Of a DNA stretch of 64,000 nt, positions 25,490 through 38,400 are shown one piece after another (the stretch's first letter is position 1; each line of letters starts with the position of its first letter). The stretch spans positions 25,887 to 89,886 of the forward strand of contig SZWC01006740.1 in the NCBI GenBank assembly GCA_023375785.1, read 5' to 3'. The stretch is from Penium margaritaceum. Lineage: Eukaryota; Streptophyta; Zygnematophyceae; Desmidiales; Peniaceae. The notes beneath the pieces are model-generated. The model searched no databases and was not told the origin of the DNA. It worked only from the letters and a program-made list of their open reading frames with translations. Position numbers and translations under genes: made by a program.

Positions 25490-26270
25490 TAAACTTTGTG
25501 CATAATATTTGTGCATACACTTTGTGCATAAACGTTGGGCATACACTTTGTGCATAAACTTTGTGCATAAACTTTGTGCATAAACGTTTTGCATAACCTT
25601 TGTGCATAAACGTTGTGCATAAACTTTGTGCATACACTTTGTGCATAAACGTTGTGCATAAACTTTGTGCATAAACTTTCTGCAGAACGTTGCGCATAAA
25701 CTTTGTGCATAAACTTTGTGCATAAACGTTTTGCATAACCTTTGTGCATAAACGTTGTGCATAAACTTTGTGCATAAACTTTCTGCAGAACGTTGCGCAT
25801 AAACTTTGTGCATAAACTTTGTGCATAAACGTTTTGCATAACCTTTGTGCATAAACGTTGTGCATAAACTTTGTGCATAAACTTTCTGCAGAACGTTGCG
25901 CATAAACTTTGTGCATAAACTTTGTGCATAAACGTTTTGCATAACCTTTGTGCATAAACGTTGTGCATAAACTTTGTGCATAAACTTTCTGCAGAACGTT
26001 GCGCATAAACTTTGTGCATAAACTTTGTGCATAAACGTTTTGCATAACCTTTGTGCATAAACGTTGTGCATAAACTTTGTGCATACACTTTGTGCATAAA
26101 CGTTGGGCATACACTTTGTGCATAAACTTTGTGCATAAACTTTGTGCATAAACGTTTTGCATAACCTTTGTGCATAAACGTTGTGCATAAACTTTGTGCA
26201 TACACTTTGTGCATAAACGTTGTGCATAAACTTTGTGCATAAACTTTCTGCATAACGTTGCGCATAAACT
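25490..26270 (+). repeat. 103-bp tandem sub-repeat (four copies) within a larger duplication
   Basis: A 12-bp variant unit containing CTGCAGAACGTTGCGC recurs at 25,680, 25,783, 25,886 and 25,989, an exact 103-bp spacing (eight units less one base). A flanking module with GTTGGGCATACAC appears on both sides (about 25,533 and 26,102), so the cluster lies in a further duplication. Because 103 is not a multiple of 3 or 13, each copy moves the minus reading to another frame, yet the reading stays open. Confidence 0.85.
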
Positions 26271-26760
26271 TTGTGCATAAACTTTGTGCATAAACTATGT
26301 GCATAAACCTTCTGCATAAACTATGTGCATAAACATTGTGCATAAACTTTGTGCATACACTTTGTGCATAAACTTTGTGCATACACTTTGACATAAACGT
26401 TGTGAATGAACTTTGTGCATAAACGTTCTGCATAAACTTTGTGTATAAACTTTGTGCATGAACTTTGTGCATAAACGTTGTCCATAACTTTGTGCATAAA
26501 CTTTGTGCATTAACTTTGTACATAAAATTTGTGCATAATTTTGTGCATAAACTTTGTGCATACATTTTGTGCACAAACTTTGTGCTTAAACTTTGTGCAT
26601 AAACGTTGTGCATAAAATTTGTGCAAAACCTTTGTGCATAAACTTTGTGCATAAACTTTGTGCATAAACCTTGTGCATAAACGTTGTGCATAAGCTTTGT
26701 GCAAAAACGTTGTGCATAAACTTTGTGCATAAACTTTGTGCATACACTTTGTGCATAAAT

Positions 26761-27186
26761 GTTGTGCAAAAACTTTGAACATAAACTCTGTGCATAAACT
26801 TTGTGCATAAACGTTGTGCATACACTTTGTACAGAAAAGTTGTGCATAAACTTTGTGCATAAATGTTGTGCAAAAACTTTGAACATAAACTCTGTGCATA
26901 AACTTTGTGCATAAACGTTGTGCATACACTTTGTACAGAAAAGTTGTGCATAAACTTTGTGCATAAACTTTGTGCATAAATGTTGTGCATAAACTTTGTG
27001 CATAAACTGTGTGCATAAACTTTGTGCATAAATTTTGTGCATACATTTTGTGCATGAACGTTGTGCAGAAACTTTATGCATAAACTTTGTGCATAAACTG
27101 TGTGCATAAACTTTGTGCATAAATTTTGTGCATACATTTTGTGCATGAACGTTGTGCAGAAACTTTATGCATAAACTTTGTGCATA
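26761..27186 (+). repeat. Two adjacent sub-repeat doublets (104 bp and 91 bp)
   Basis: A module with AACTTTGAACATAAACTC occurs twice, 104 bp apart. Next to it a module with AACTGTGTGC and GCAGAAACTTTATGC occurs twice, 91 bp apart. Both offsets are multiples of 13 and the copies look identical. Confidence 0.75.
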
Positions 27187-28249
27187 CACTTTGTGCATAA
27201 ACATTGTGCATACACTTTGTGCATAAACTTTGTGCATAAACTTTGTGCATAAACGTTATGCATAAACTTTGTGCATAAACATTTTGAATAAACTTTGTGC
27301 ATTAATGTTGTTCATAATCTTTGTGCATAAATGTTGTGCATAAACGTTGTGCATAAACTTTGTGCACAAACTTTGTGCATGAACTTTGTGCATAAACTTT
27401 GTGCATGAACTTTGATCATAAACCTTTTCCATAAACTTTGTGCACAAACTTTGTGCATAAACTGTGTGCATAAACGTTGTGCATAGACGTTGTGCATAAA
27501 CATTGTGCATAAACGTTGTGCATAAACTTTTTGCATAAACGTTGTGCATAAACTTTGTGCATAAAATTTGTGCATAACAATTGTGCATGAACTTTGTGCA
27601 TAAACGTTGTGCATAAACTTTGTGCATAAACTTTCTGCATAAATGTTGTGCATAAACTTTGTGCATAGACTTTGTGCATAAACTTTGTGCATACACTTTG
27701 TGCATAAACTTTGTGCATTAATGTTGTGCATAAACATTGTGCATATACGTTTTGCATAACATTTGTGCATAAACTTTGTGCATCAACTTTGTGCATAAAC
27801 CTTGTGCATAAAATTTGTGCACAAACTTTGTGCTTAAAGTTTGTGCATAAACGTTGTGCATAAAATTTGTGCAAAAAATTTGTGCATAAAATTTGTTCAT
27901 AAAATTTGTGCATAAACGTTGTGCATAAGCTTTGTGCATAAACTTTGTGCATAAACTTTGTGCTTACACTTTGTGCATAAATGTTGTGCAAAACCTTTGT
28001 GCATAAACTCTGTGCATAAACTTTGTGCATAAGCTTTGTGCATAAACTTTGTGCATAAACTTTGTGCTTACACTTTGTGCATAAATGTTGTGCAAAACCT
28101 TTGTGCATAAACTCTGTGCATAAACTTTGTGCATAAACTTTGTGCATACACTTTGTGCATAGAAGTTGTGCATAAACATTGAGCATAAACTTTGTGCATA
28201 AAATTTGTGCATACACTTTGTGCAAAAACTTTGTGCATAAGCTTTGTGC

Positions 28250-28745
28250 ATAAACTTTATGCATTAACTTTGTGCAGAAACGTTTTGCATAAACGTTGTG
28301 CAGAAACGTTGTTCATAAACTTTGTGCATAAACGTTGTGCATAAGCTTTGTGCATAAACTTTATGCATTAACTTTGTGCAGAAACGTTTTGCATAAACGT
28401 TGTGCAGAAACGTTGTTCATAAACTTTGTGCATAAACGTTGTGCATAAACGTTGTGCATAAACGTTGTGCATAAACTTTGTGCATAAAAGTTGTGCATAA
28501 ACTTTGTGCATGAACTTTATGCATAAATGTTGTGCATAAACAGTTTCCATAAACTTTGTGCACAAACTTTGTGCATAAACTTTGTGCATAAACGTTGTGC
28601 ATAAACATTGTGCATAAACTTTGTGCATGAACTTTATGCATAAATGTTGTGCATAAACAGTTTCCATAAACTTTGTGCACAAACTTTGTGCATAAACTTT
28701 GTGCATAAACGTTGTGCATAAACATTGTGCATAAACTTTGTGCAT
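28250..28745 (+). repeat. Sub-repeat doublets (104 bp and 117 bp)
   Basis: TTATGCATTAAC with GCAGAAACG units repeats at 104 bp (28,257 and 28,361). A module with CAGTTTCCATAAAC repeats at 117 bp. Both lie shortly before the assembly gap, so mis-assembly is possible as well as true duplication. Confidence 0.75.
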
Positions 28746-28905
28746 AAACTTTGTGCATATACTTTGTGCATCAACTTTGTGCATACAATTTGTGCACAAA
28801 ATGTGTGCATAAACTTTGTGCATAAACTTTGTGCATAAACTTTGTGCATTAACCTTTTCCATAAACTTTGTGCACAAACTTTGTACATAAACTTTGTGCA
28901 TAAAC

Positions 28906-29240
28906 NNNNNNNNNNNNNNNNNNNNNNNNNNNNNNNNNNNNNNNNNNNNNNNNNNNNNNNNNNNNNNNNNNNNNNNNNNNNNNNNNNNNNNNNNNNNNNN
29001 NNNNNNNNNNNNNNNNNNNNNNNNNNNNNNNNNNNNNNNNNNNNNNNNNNNNNNNNNNNNNNNNNNNNNNNNNNNNNNNNNNNNNNNNNNNNNNNNNNNN
29101 NNNNNNNNNNNNNNNNNNNNNNNNNNNNNNNNNNNNNNNNNNNNNNNNNNNNNNNNNNNNNNNNNNNNNNNNNNNNNNNNNNNNNNNNNNNNNNNNNNNN
29201 NNNNNNNNNNNNNNNNNNNNNNNNNNNNNNNNNNNNNNNN
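28906..29240. other. Assembly gap, 335 N
   Basis: A run of N inside the 13-bp array, with the same array on both sides. The long frames that appear to cross it are meaningless there. Confidence 1.
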
Positions 29241-30219
29241 GCATAAACTTTGTGCATAAACTTTGTGCATAAACTTTGTGCATAAACGTTGTGCATAAAC
29301 ATTGTGCATAAACTTTGTGCATAAGCTTTGTGCATATACTTTGTGCATCAACTTTGTGCATACAATTTGTGCACAAAATGTGTGCATAAACTTTGTGCAT
29401 AAACTTTGTGCATAAACGTTTTGCATAAATGTTGTGCATAAACTTTGTGCATAGACTTTGTACATAAACTTTGTATATAAACTTTGAGCATAAACTTTGT
29501 TCATAAATGTTGTGCATAAACATTGTGCATATACGTTTTGCATACAATTTATGCATAAACTTTGTGCATACACTTTGTGCATAAACTTTGTGCATACACA
29601 TTGACATAAACGTTGTGCATAAACTTTGTGCATAAACGTTCTGCATAAACATTGTGTATAAATTTTGTGCGTAAAATTTGTGCATAAATGTTGTTCATAA
29701 CTTTGTGCATAAACGTTGTGCATAAACTTTGTGGATAACTTTGTCCATAAATGTTTTTGACAAAAACTTTATGCATTAACTTTGTGCATAAACTTTGTCT
29801 GTAAACTTTCTACATAAACTTTGTGCTTACAATTTGTGCATAAACGTTCTGCATAACCTTTGTGCATAAACTTTGTGCATAAAAGTTGTTCATAAACTTT
29901 GTGCATAAACTTTGTGCATAAACTTTGTGCATAAACGTTATGCATAAACTTTGTGCATACAAATTGTGCATAAACATTGTGCATAAACGTTGTGCATAAA
30001 CTTTGCGTGTAAACTTTGTGCATAAACTTTGTGCATAACCTTTGTGCATAAAATTTGTGCATAAACGTTGTGCATACACTTTGTGCATAAACATTGTGCA
30101 TACACTTTGTGCATAAGCGTTGTGCATAAACTTTGTAGATAAACTTTGTGCATAAACTTTGTGCATAAACTCTCTGCATAAACTTTGTGCATAAACTTTG
30201 TACATAAACTTTGTGCATA

Positions 30220-31335
30220 AACTTTGTGCATAAACTGTGTGCATGAACCTTGTGCATAACATTTGTGCATAAACTTTGTGCTTAAACTGTGCATAAACGT
30301 TGTGCATAAACTTTGTACATAAACTTTGTGCATAAACTTTGTGCATAAACTGTGTGCATGAACCTTGTGCATAACATTTGTGCATAAACTTTGTGCTTAA
30401 ACTGTGCATAAACGTTGTGCATAAAACTTGTGCAAAAACGTTGTGCATAAACTTTGTGCATAACCTTTGTGCATAAACCTTGTGCATAAACATTGTGCAT
30501 ATGATTTGTGCATAACCTTTGTGTATAAACTTTGTGTATAAACTTTGTGCATAAACTTTGTGCATAACCTTTGTGCATAAACCTTGTGCATAAACATTGT
30601 GCATATGATTTGTGCATAACCTTTGTGTATAAACTTTGTGTATAAACTTTGTGCATACACTTTGTGCATAAATGTTGTGCAAAACCTTTGTGCATAAACT
30701 CTGTGCATTAACTTTGTGCATAACCTTTGTGCATAAACTTTGTGCATAAAATTTGTGCATACACTTTGTGCATAAACGTTGTGCATAAACTTTGTGCATA
30801 AACTCTGTGCATTAACTTTGTGCATAACCTTTGTGCATAAACTTTGTGCATAAAATTTGTGCATACACTTTGTGCATAAACGTTGTGCATAAACTTTGTG
30901 CATAAACTTTGTGCATAAACGTTGTGCATAAACTTTGTGCATAAAATTTGTGCGTAAATTTTGTGCATAAAGTTTGTGCATAAACTTTGTGCATAAACGT
31001 TGTGCATAAACTTTGTGCATACACTTTGTGCATAAACTTTGTGCATAAACGTTGTGCATAAACTTTGTGCATAAAATTTGTGCGTAAATTTTGTGCATAA
31101 AGTTTGTGCATAAACTTTGTGCATAAACGTTGTGCATAAACTTTGTGCATACACTTTGTGCATAAACTTTGTGCATAAACTTTATGCATAAACGTTGTGC
31201 ATAAATGTTTTGCATAAACTTTGTGCATAAACGTTGTGCATAAACTTTGTGCATACACTTTGTGCATAAACTTTGTGCATAAACTTTATGCATAAACGTT
31301 GTGCATAAATGTTTTGCATAAACTTTGTGCATAAA
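30220..31335 (+). repeat. Series of sub-repeat doublets (about 104-130 bp)
   Basis: Successive two-copy duplications lie almost end to end. Examples are CTGTGCATTAAC units at 30,701 and 30,805 (104 bp), TGCGTAAATT at 30,951 and 31,081 (130 bp), and TTTATGCATAAACG at 31,181 and 31,285 (104 bp). Each appears as exactly two copies. This may be true local duplication, or unmerged overlaps from assembly. Confidence 0.75.
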
Positions 31336-32209
31336 AGTTGTTCATAAACTTTCTGCATAAATGTTGTGCATAAACGTTCTGCATAAACTTTGTGCATAAA
31401 ATTTGTGCATAAACTTTGTGCATAAACATTGTGCATGAGCTTAGTGCATAAACTTTGTAAGTCAATTTTGTGCATAAACTTTGTGCATAAACGTTGTGCA
31501 TAAACTTTGTGCATAAACTTTGTACATAAACGTTGTGCATAAATGTTGTGCATAAATTTTGTGCATAAAATTTGTGCATAAAATTTGTGCATACACTTTC
31601 TGCATAAACTTTGTGTATAAACCGTGTGCTTAAAATTTGTGCATAAACGTTGTTCATAACTTTGTGCATAAACGTTGTGCAGAAAATTTGTGCATAACTT
31701 TGTGCATAAATATTTTTTGCAAAAACTTTATGCATAAACTTTGTGCATAAACTTTGTCCGTAAACGTTCTGCAAACACTTTGTGCATACAATTTGTGCAT
31801 AAAATTTCTGCATAACCTTTGTGCATAGACTTTGTGCATGAACGTTGTTCATAAACTTTGTGCATAAACTTTATGCATAAACGTTGTGCATAAACTTTGT
31901 GCATAAACTTTGCAAATAAACGTTGTGCATAAACCTTGTGCATAAAATTTTTGCATAAACTCTGTGCATAAACATTGTGCATAAACTTTGTGCAAACACT
32001 TTGTGCATAAAATTTGTGCATAAAATCTGTGCATAAACGTTGTGCATACACTTTGTGCATAAACTTTGTGCATACACTTTGTGCATAAACGTTGTGCATA
32101 AACTTTGTAGATACACTTTGTGCATAAACGTTGTGCATACACTTTGTGCATAAACTTTGTGCATACACTTTGTGCATAAACGTTGTGCATAAACTTTGTA
32201 GATACACTT

Positions 32210-33080
32210 TGTGCATAAACGTTGTGCCTAAAAGTTGTGCATAAACGTTGTGCATAACCTTTGTGCATAAACTTTGTGCAGAACCTTTGTGCATAAACTT
32301 TGTGCATAAACTTTGTGCATAAACTTTGTGCATTAACCTTTTCCATAAACTTTGTGCATAAACGTTGTGCATAACCTTTGTGCATAAACTTTGTGCAGAA
32401 CCTTTGTGCATAAACTTTGTGCATAAACTTTGTGCATAAACTTTGTGCATTAACCTTTTCCATAAACTTTGTGCACAAACTTTGTACATAAACTTTGTGC
32501 ATAAACGTTGTGCATAAACGTTGTGCATAAGCTTTGTGCATAACATTCGAGCATAAACCCTGTGCATAAACATTGTGCATAAAAGTAATGCATAAACTTT
32601 GTGCATAATCTTTGTGCATAAACTTTGTGCATACACTTCGTGCATAAACGTTGTGCATAAACTTTGTCAATAAACTTTGTGCATAAACTTTGTGCATAAA
32701 CATTGTGCATAAAAGTAATGCATAAACTTTGTGCATAATCTTTGTGCATAAACTTTGTGCATACACTTCGTGCATAAACGTTGTGCATAAACTTTGTCAA
32801 TAAACTTTGTGCATAAACTTTGTGCATAAACATTGTGCATAAGCTTTGTGCATACACTTTTTGCAAAAACATTGGACATAAACTTTGTGCATAAACTTTG
32901 TGCATACAATTAGTGCATAAACTTTGTGCATAAAGTTTGTGCATAAACTTTGTGCATAAACTTTGTGCATACACTTTTTGCAAAAACATTGGACATAAAC
33001 TTTGTGCATAAACTTTGTGCATACAATTAGTGCATAAACTTTGTGCATAAAGTTTGTGCATAAACTTTGTGCATAAACTT
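32210..33080 (+). repeat. Sub-repeat doublets, including a 130-bp pair
   Basis: AAAAGTAATGCATAAAC modules repeat at 130 bp (32,581 and 32,711). A module with CCTTTTCCATAAAC repeats near 32,338 and 32,455, and one with ACATTGGACATAAAC repeats near 32,870 and 32,987. Each set is present as two near-identical copies. Confidence 0.75.
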
Positions 33081-33375
33081 TGTGCATACACTTTGTGCAT
33101 AAACGTTGTGCGTAAACTTTGTGCATAAACGTTGTGCATAAACTTTGTGCATGAACTTTGTGCATAAACTTTGTGCATAAATTTTGTGCATAAATGTTGT
33201 GCATAAACTTTGTGCATATACGTTTTGCATAAAATGTGTGCATAAACTTTGTGCATACACTTTGCGCATAAACTTTGTGCATACACTTTGACATAAACGT
33301 TGTGCATAAACTTTGTGCATAAACGTTCTGCATAAACTTCGTGTTTAAACTTTGTGCATAAACTTTGTGCATAAA

Positions 33376-33610
33376 CGTTGTTCATAACTTTGTGCATAAA
33401 CTTTGTGCATAAGCTTTGTGCACAAAGGTTTTTTGCATAAACTTTGTGCATAAACTTTGTGCATAAGCTTTGTGCATAAACTTTGTGCATAAACGTTGTT
33501 CATAACTTTGTGCATAAACTTTGTGCATAAGCTTTGTGCACAAAGGTTTTTTGCATAAACTTTGTGCATAAACTTTGTGCATAAGCTTTGTGCATAAACT
33601 CTGTGCATCA
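33376..33610 (+). repeat. 118-bp sub-repeat doublet with atypical units
   Basis: A module containing GTTGTTCATAACTTTG and CACAAAGGTTTTTTGC occurs at 33,376 and 33,494. It has units of 12 and 14 bp, which are rare elsewhere, and sits directly to the left of the 78-bp amplification. Confidence 0.8.
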
Positions 33611-33755
33611 ACTTTGTGCATACACTTTGTGCATAAATGTTGTGCAAAAAACTTTGTGCATAAACTCTGTGCATAAACGTTGTGCATAAACTTTGTGCAT
33701 AAACTTTGTGCAGAAACGTTGCGCATACACTTTGTGCATAAACTTTGTGCATAAA
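33600..33755 (+). repeat. Direct repeat flanking the 78-bp block (left copy)
   Basis: About 150 bp beginning CTGTGCATCAAC and containing a 14-bp unit GTGCAAAAAACTTT and GCAGAAACGTTGCGC. The same segment recurs at about 35,304-35,459, immediately right of the 78-bp block. Confidence 0.85.
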
Positions 33756-33759
33756 TTTT

Positions 33760-35280
33760 GTGCATAAACGTTGTGCATGAACTTTGTGCATAAACTTTGT
33801 GCAAAAACTTTGTGCATAAATGATGTGCATAAATTTTGTGCATAAACGTTGTGCATGAACTTTGTGCATAAACTTTGTGCAAAAACTTTGTGCATAAATG
33901 ATGTGCATAAATTTTGTGCATAAACGTTGTGCATGAACTTTGTGCATAAACTTTGTGCAAAAACTTTGTGCATAAATGATGTGCATAAATTTTGTGCATA
34001 AACGTTGTGCATGAACTTTGTGCATAAACTTTGTGCAAAAACTTTGTGCATAAATGATGTGCATAAATTTTGTGCATAAACGTTGTGCATGAACTTTGTG
34101 CATAAACTTTGTGCAAAAACTTTGTGCATAAATGATGTGCATAAATTTTGTGCATAAACGTTGTGCATGAACTTTGTGCATAAACTTTGTGCAAAAACTT
34201 TGTGCATAAATGATGTGCATAAATTTTGTGCATAAACGTTGTGCATGAACTTTGTGCATAAACTTTGTGCAAAAACTTTGTGCATAAATGATGTGCATAA
34301 ATTTTGTGCATAAACGTTGTGCATGAACTTTGTGCATAAACTTTGTGCAAAAACTTTGTGCATAAATGATGTGCATAAATTTTGTGCATAAACGTTGTGC
34401 ATGAACTTTGTGCATAAACTTTGTGCAAAAACTTTGTGCATAAATGATGTGCATAAATTTTGTGCATAAACGTTGTGCATGAACTTTGTGCATAAACTTT
34501 GTGCAAAAACTTTGTGCATAAATGATGTGCATAAATTTTGTGCATAAACGTTGTGCATGAACTTTGTGCATAAACTTTGTGCAAAAACTTTGTGCATAAA
34601 TGATGTGCATAAATTTTGTGCATAAACGTTGTGCATGAACTTTGTGCATAAACTTTGTGCAAAAACTTTGTGCATAAATGATGTGCATAAATTTTGTGCA
34701 TAAACGTTGTGCATGAACTTTGTGCATAAACTTTGTGCAAAAACTTTGTGCATAAATGATGTGCATAAATTTTGTGCATAAACGTTGTGCATGAACTTTG
34801 TGCATAAACTTTGTGCAAAAACTTTGTGCATAAATGATGTGCATAAATTTTGTGCATAAACGTTGTGCATGAACTTTGTGCATAAACTTTGTGCAAAAAC
34901 TTTGTGCATAAATGATGTGCATAAATTTTGTGCATAAACGTTGTGCATGAACTTTGTGCATAAACTTTGTGCAAAAACTTTGTGCATAAATGATGTGCAT
35001 AAATTTTGTGCATAAACGTTGTGCATGAACTTTGTGCATAAACTTTGTGCAAAAACTTTGTGCATAAATGATGTGCATAAATTTTGTGCATAAACGTTGT
35101 GCATGAACTTTGTGCATAAACTTTGTGCAAAAACTTTGTGCATAAATGATGTGCATAAATTTTGTGCATAAACGTTGTGCATGAACTTTGTGCATAAACT
35201 TTGTGCAAAAACTTTGTGCATAAATGATGTGCATAAATTTTGTGCATAAACGTTGTGCATGAACTTTGTGCATAAACTTT
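33760..35280 (+). repeat. 78-bp higher-order repeat, 19.5 homogeneous copies
   Basis: Six 13-bp units (ending AAACGTT, GAACTTT, AAACTTT, AAAACTTT, AAATGAT, AAATTTT in turn) form a 78-bp module. It starts at 33,760 and the 20th start is at 35,242: 1,482 bp, exactly 19 periods, followed by a half copy. I see no differences between copies, in contrast to the heterogeneous units around it. Three overlapping minus frames of 838, 729 and 563 codons cover this block because the module lacks stops in all minus frames. It is the strongest sign of recent amplification in the window. Confidence 0.95.
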
Positions 35281-35303
35281 GTGCATAAGCTCTGTGCATA
35301 AAC

Positions 35304-35459
35304 TCTGTGCATCAACTTTGTGCATACACTTTGTGCATAAATGTTGTGCAAAAAACTTTGTGCATAAACTCTGTGCATAAACGTTGTGCATAAACTTTGT
35401 GCATAAACTTTGTGCAGAAACGTTGCGCATACACTTTGTGCATAAACTTTGTGCATAAA
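35304..35459 (+). repeat. Direct repeat flanking the 78-bp block (right copy)
   Basis: Matches 33,600-33,755, including its rare unit variants, at an offset of 1,704 bp. The pair brackets the amplified 78-bp block. Confidence 0.85.
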
Positions 35460-38400
35460 ATTTGTCCATAAATGTTGTGCATAAAGTTTGTGCATAACAT
35501 TTGTGCATACACTTTGTGCATGAACATTGTGCATACACTATGTGCATAAACTTTGTGCATAAACGTTTTGCATAAACATTATGCATTAACTTTGTGCATA
35601 AAAGTTTCCCATAAACTTTGTGCATAAACGTTGTGCATAAACGTTTTGCATACACTTTGTGCATAAATGTTGTGCATAAACTTTGTGCATAAACTTTCTG
35701 CATAACGTTGTGCATAAACTTTGTGCATAAACTTTGTGCATAAACTTTAAGCATAAACTTTGTGCATAAACGTTGTGCACAAAAAGATTGTGCATAAACT
35801 TTGTGGATACACTTTGTGCAAAACCTATGTGCATACACTTTGACATAAACGTTGTGCATAAACATTGTGAATAAACTTTGTGCATAAACTTTGTGCATAT
35901 ACTTTGTGCATCAACTTTGTGCATAAACGTTGTCCATAACTTTGTGCATAAATGTTCTGCATAAACTTTGTGCATAACGTTTTGCATAAATGTTTTTTGC
36001 AAAAACTTTGTGCATATCTTTGTGCATTAACTTTGTCCGTAAAGGTTCTGCATAAACTTTGTGCATACAATTCGTGCATAAACTTTCTGCATAACCTTTG
36101 TGCATGAACGTTGTGCATAAACTTTGTTCATAAACTCAGTGCATAAACTTTGTGCATAAACTTTGTGCATAAGCGTTGTGCATAAACTTTGCCATACAAT
36201 TTGTGCATAAACATTGTGCATAAACTTTGTGCATAAACGTTGCTCATGAACGTTGTGCATAAACCTTGTGCATGAAATTTGTGCATAAAGTTTGTGTATA
36301 AACGTTGTGCACAAACTTTGTGTAAAACCTCTCTGCATAAACTTTGTGCATAAACTTTGTGCATATTCATTGTCCAGCACTTTGTGCATAAACTTTGTGC
36401 ATACACTTTGTGCATAACTGTTGTGCATAAACTCTGTAGATAAACTTTGTGCATAAACGTTGTGCATAAACGTTTTGCATAAAATTTGTAAATGAACTTT
36501 GTGCATAAACTTTGTGCATAAACTTTGTGCATAAACCTTGTGCTAAACGTTTGTGCACAAACTTTATTCTTTAACTTTGTGCATGAACTTTGTGCATAAA
36601 CCTTGTGCATAAACGTTGTGCATAAGTTTTGTGCATAAACGTTGTGCATAAACTTTGTGCATAAAATTTGTGCATAAACTTTATGCATACACTTTTTGCA
36701 TAAATGTTGTGCAAAAACTTTGTGCATAAACTCTGTGCATAAACTTTGGGCATAAACTTTGTGCATAAACTTTGTGCATAAACATTGTGCATAAAATTTG
36801 TGCATAAACGTTGTGCACAAAAAGATTGTGCATAAACTTTGTGCATACACTTGGTCCAAACCTTTGTGCATACACTTTGACATAAACGTTGTGCATAAAC
36901 TTTGTGCATAAACGTTCTGCATAAACTTTGTGTATAAACTTTGTGCATGAACTTTGTGGATAGACGTTGTCCATAACTTTGTGCATAAATGTTCTGCATA
37001 AACTTTGTGCATAACGTTTTGCATAGATGTTTTTTGCAAAAACTTTGTGCATATCTTTGTGCATTAACTTTGTCCGTAAACGTTCTGCATAATCTTTGTG
37101 CATAGAATTTGTGCATAAACTTTCTGCATAACCTTTGTGCATGAACTTTGTGCATAAACTTTGTTCATAAACTCAGTTCATAAACTTTGTGCATAAACTT
37201 TGTGCATAAACGTTGTGCATAAACTTTGTGCATACAATTTCTGAATAAACGTTTCGCATAAACTTTGTGCATAAACTTTGCTCATTAACGTTGTGCATAA
37301 ACCTTGTGCATAAAATTTGTGCATACAGTTTGTGTATAAACGTTGTGCACAAACTTTGTGTAAAACCTCTGTGCATAAACTTTGTGCATAAACTTTGTGC
37401 ATAAACGTTGTGCATACACTTTGTGCATAAACTTTGTGCATACACTTTGTGCATAACTGTTGTGCATAAGCTTTGTAGATAAACTTTGTGCATAAACGTT
37501 GTGCATGAACGTTTTGCATAAACTTTGTGCATAAACTTTGTGCATAAAATTTGTAAATAAACTTTGTGCATAAACTTTGTGCATAAACTTTGTGCATAAA
37601 CTTTGTGCATAAACCTTGTGCAAAAGTTTTGTGCACAAAGTTTATTCTTAAACTTTGTGCATAAACTTTGTGCATAAACCTTGTGCATAAACGTTGTGCA
37701 TAAGCTTTGTGCATAAACGTTGTGCATAAAAGTTTTGCATAAAAATTGTGCATAAACTTTGTGCATACACTTTTTGCATAAATGTTGTGCAAAAACGTTG
37801 TGCATAAACTCTGTGCATAAACTTTGGGCATAAACGTTGTGCATAAACTTTGTGCATAAACTTTGTGCATACACTTTGTGCATAAACGTTGTCCATAAAC
37901 GTTGTGCATAAACATTATGCATAAATGTTGTGCATAAACTGTGTGCATAAACGTTGTGCATAACCTTCGTGCATAAATGTTGTGCATAAAGTTTGTGCAT
38001 GAATGTTGTGCATACACTTTGTGCATAAACTTCGTGTATAAACTTTGTGCATAAGCTTTATGCATAAACTTTGTGCATAAGCGTTTTGCATAAACTTTGT
38101 GCAAAAACGTTGTTCATAAACTTTGTGCATAAATGTTGTGCATAAACGTTGTGCATAAACTTTGTGCATAAAACGTTTGCATAAACTTTGTGCATAAACT
38201 TTGTGCATAAACGTTGTGCATACAATTTGATGATTAACCTTTTCCATAAACTTTGTGCACAAACTTTGTGCAAAAACTTTGTGCATAAACGTTGTGCATA
38301 AACGTTGTGCATAAACATTGTGCATAACATTTGTGCATAAACGTTGTGCATAAACTTTGTGCATAAAATTTGTGCATAACATTTGTGCATAAACTTTGTG

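Noticed and set aside
28368-29723. Long frames through the N gap
   Set aside because: They are continuous only because N codons are not stops.
33382-35898. 838-codon minus-strand open frame (and the 729- and 563-codon frames over the same bases)
   Set aside because: All three minus frames are open at once and read the same 13-residue peptide, because the unit is 13 bp without a stop. This is expected from the period and shows no codon-level constraint.
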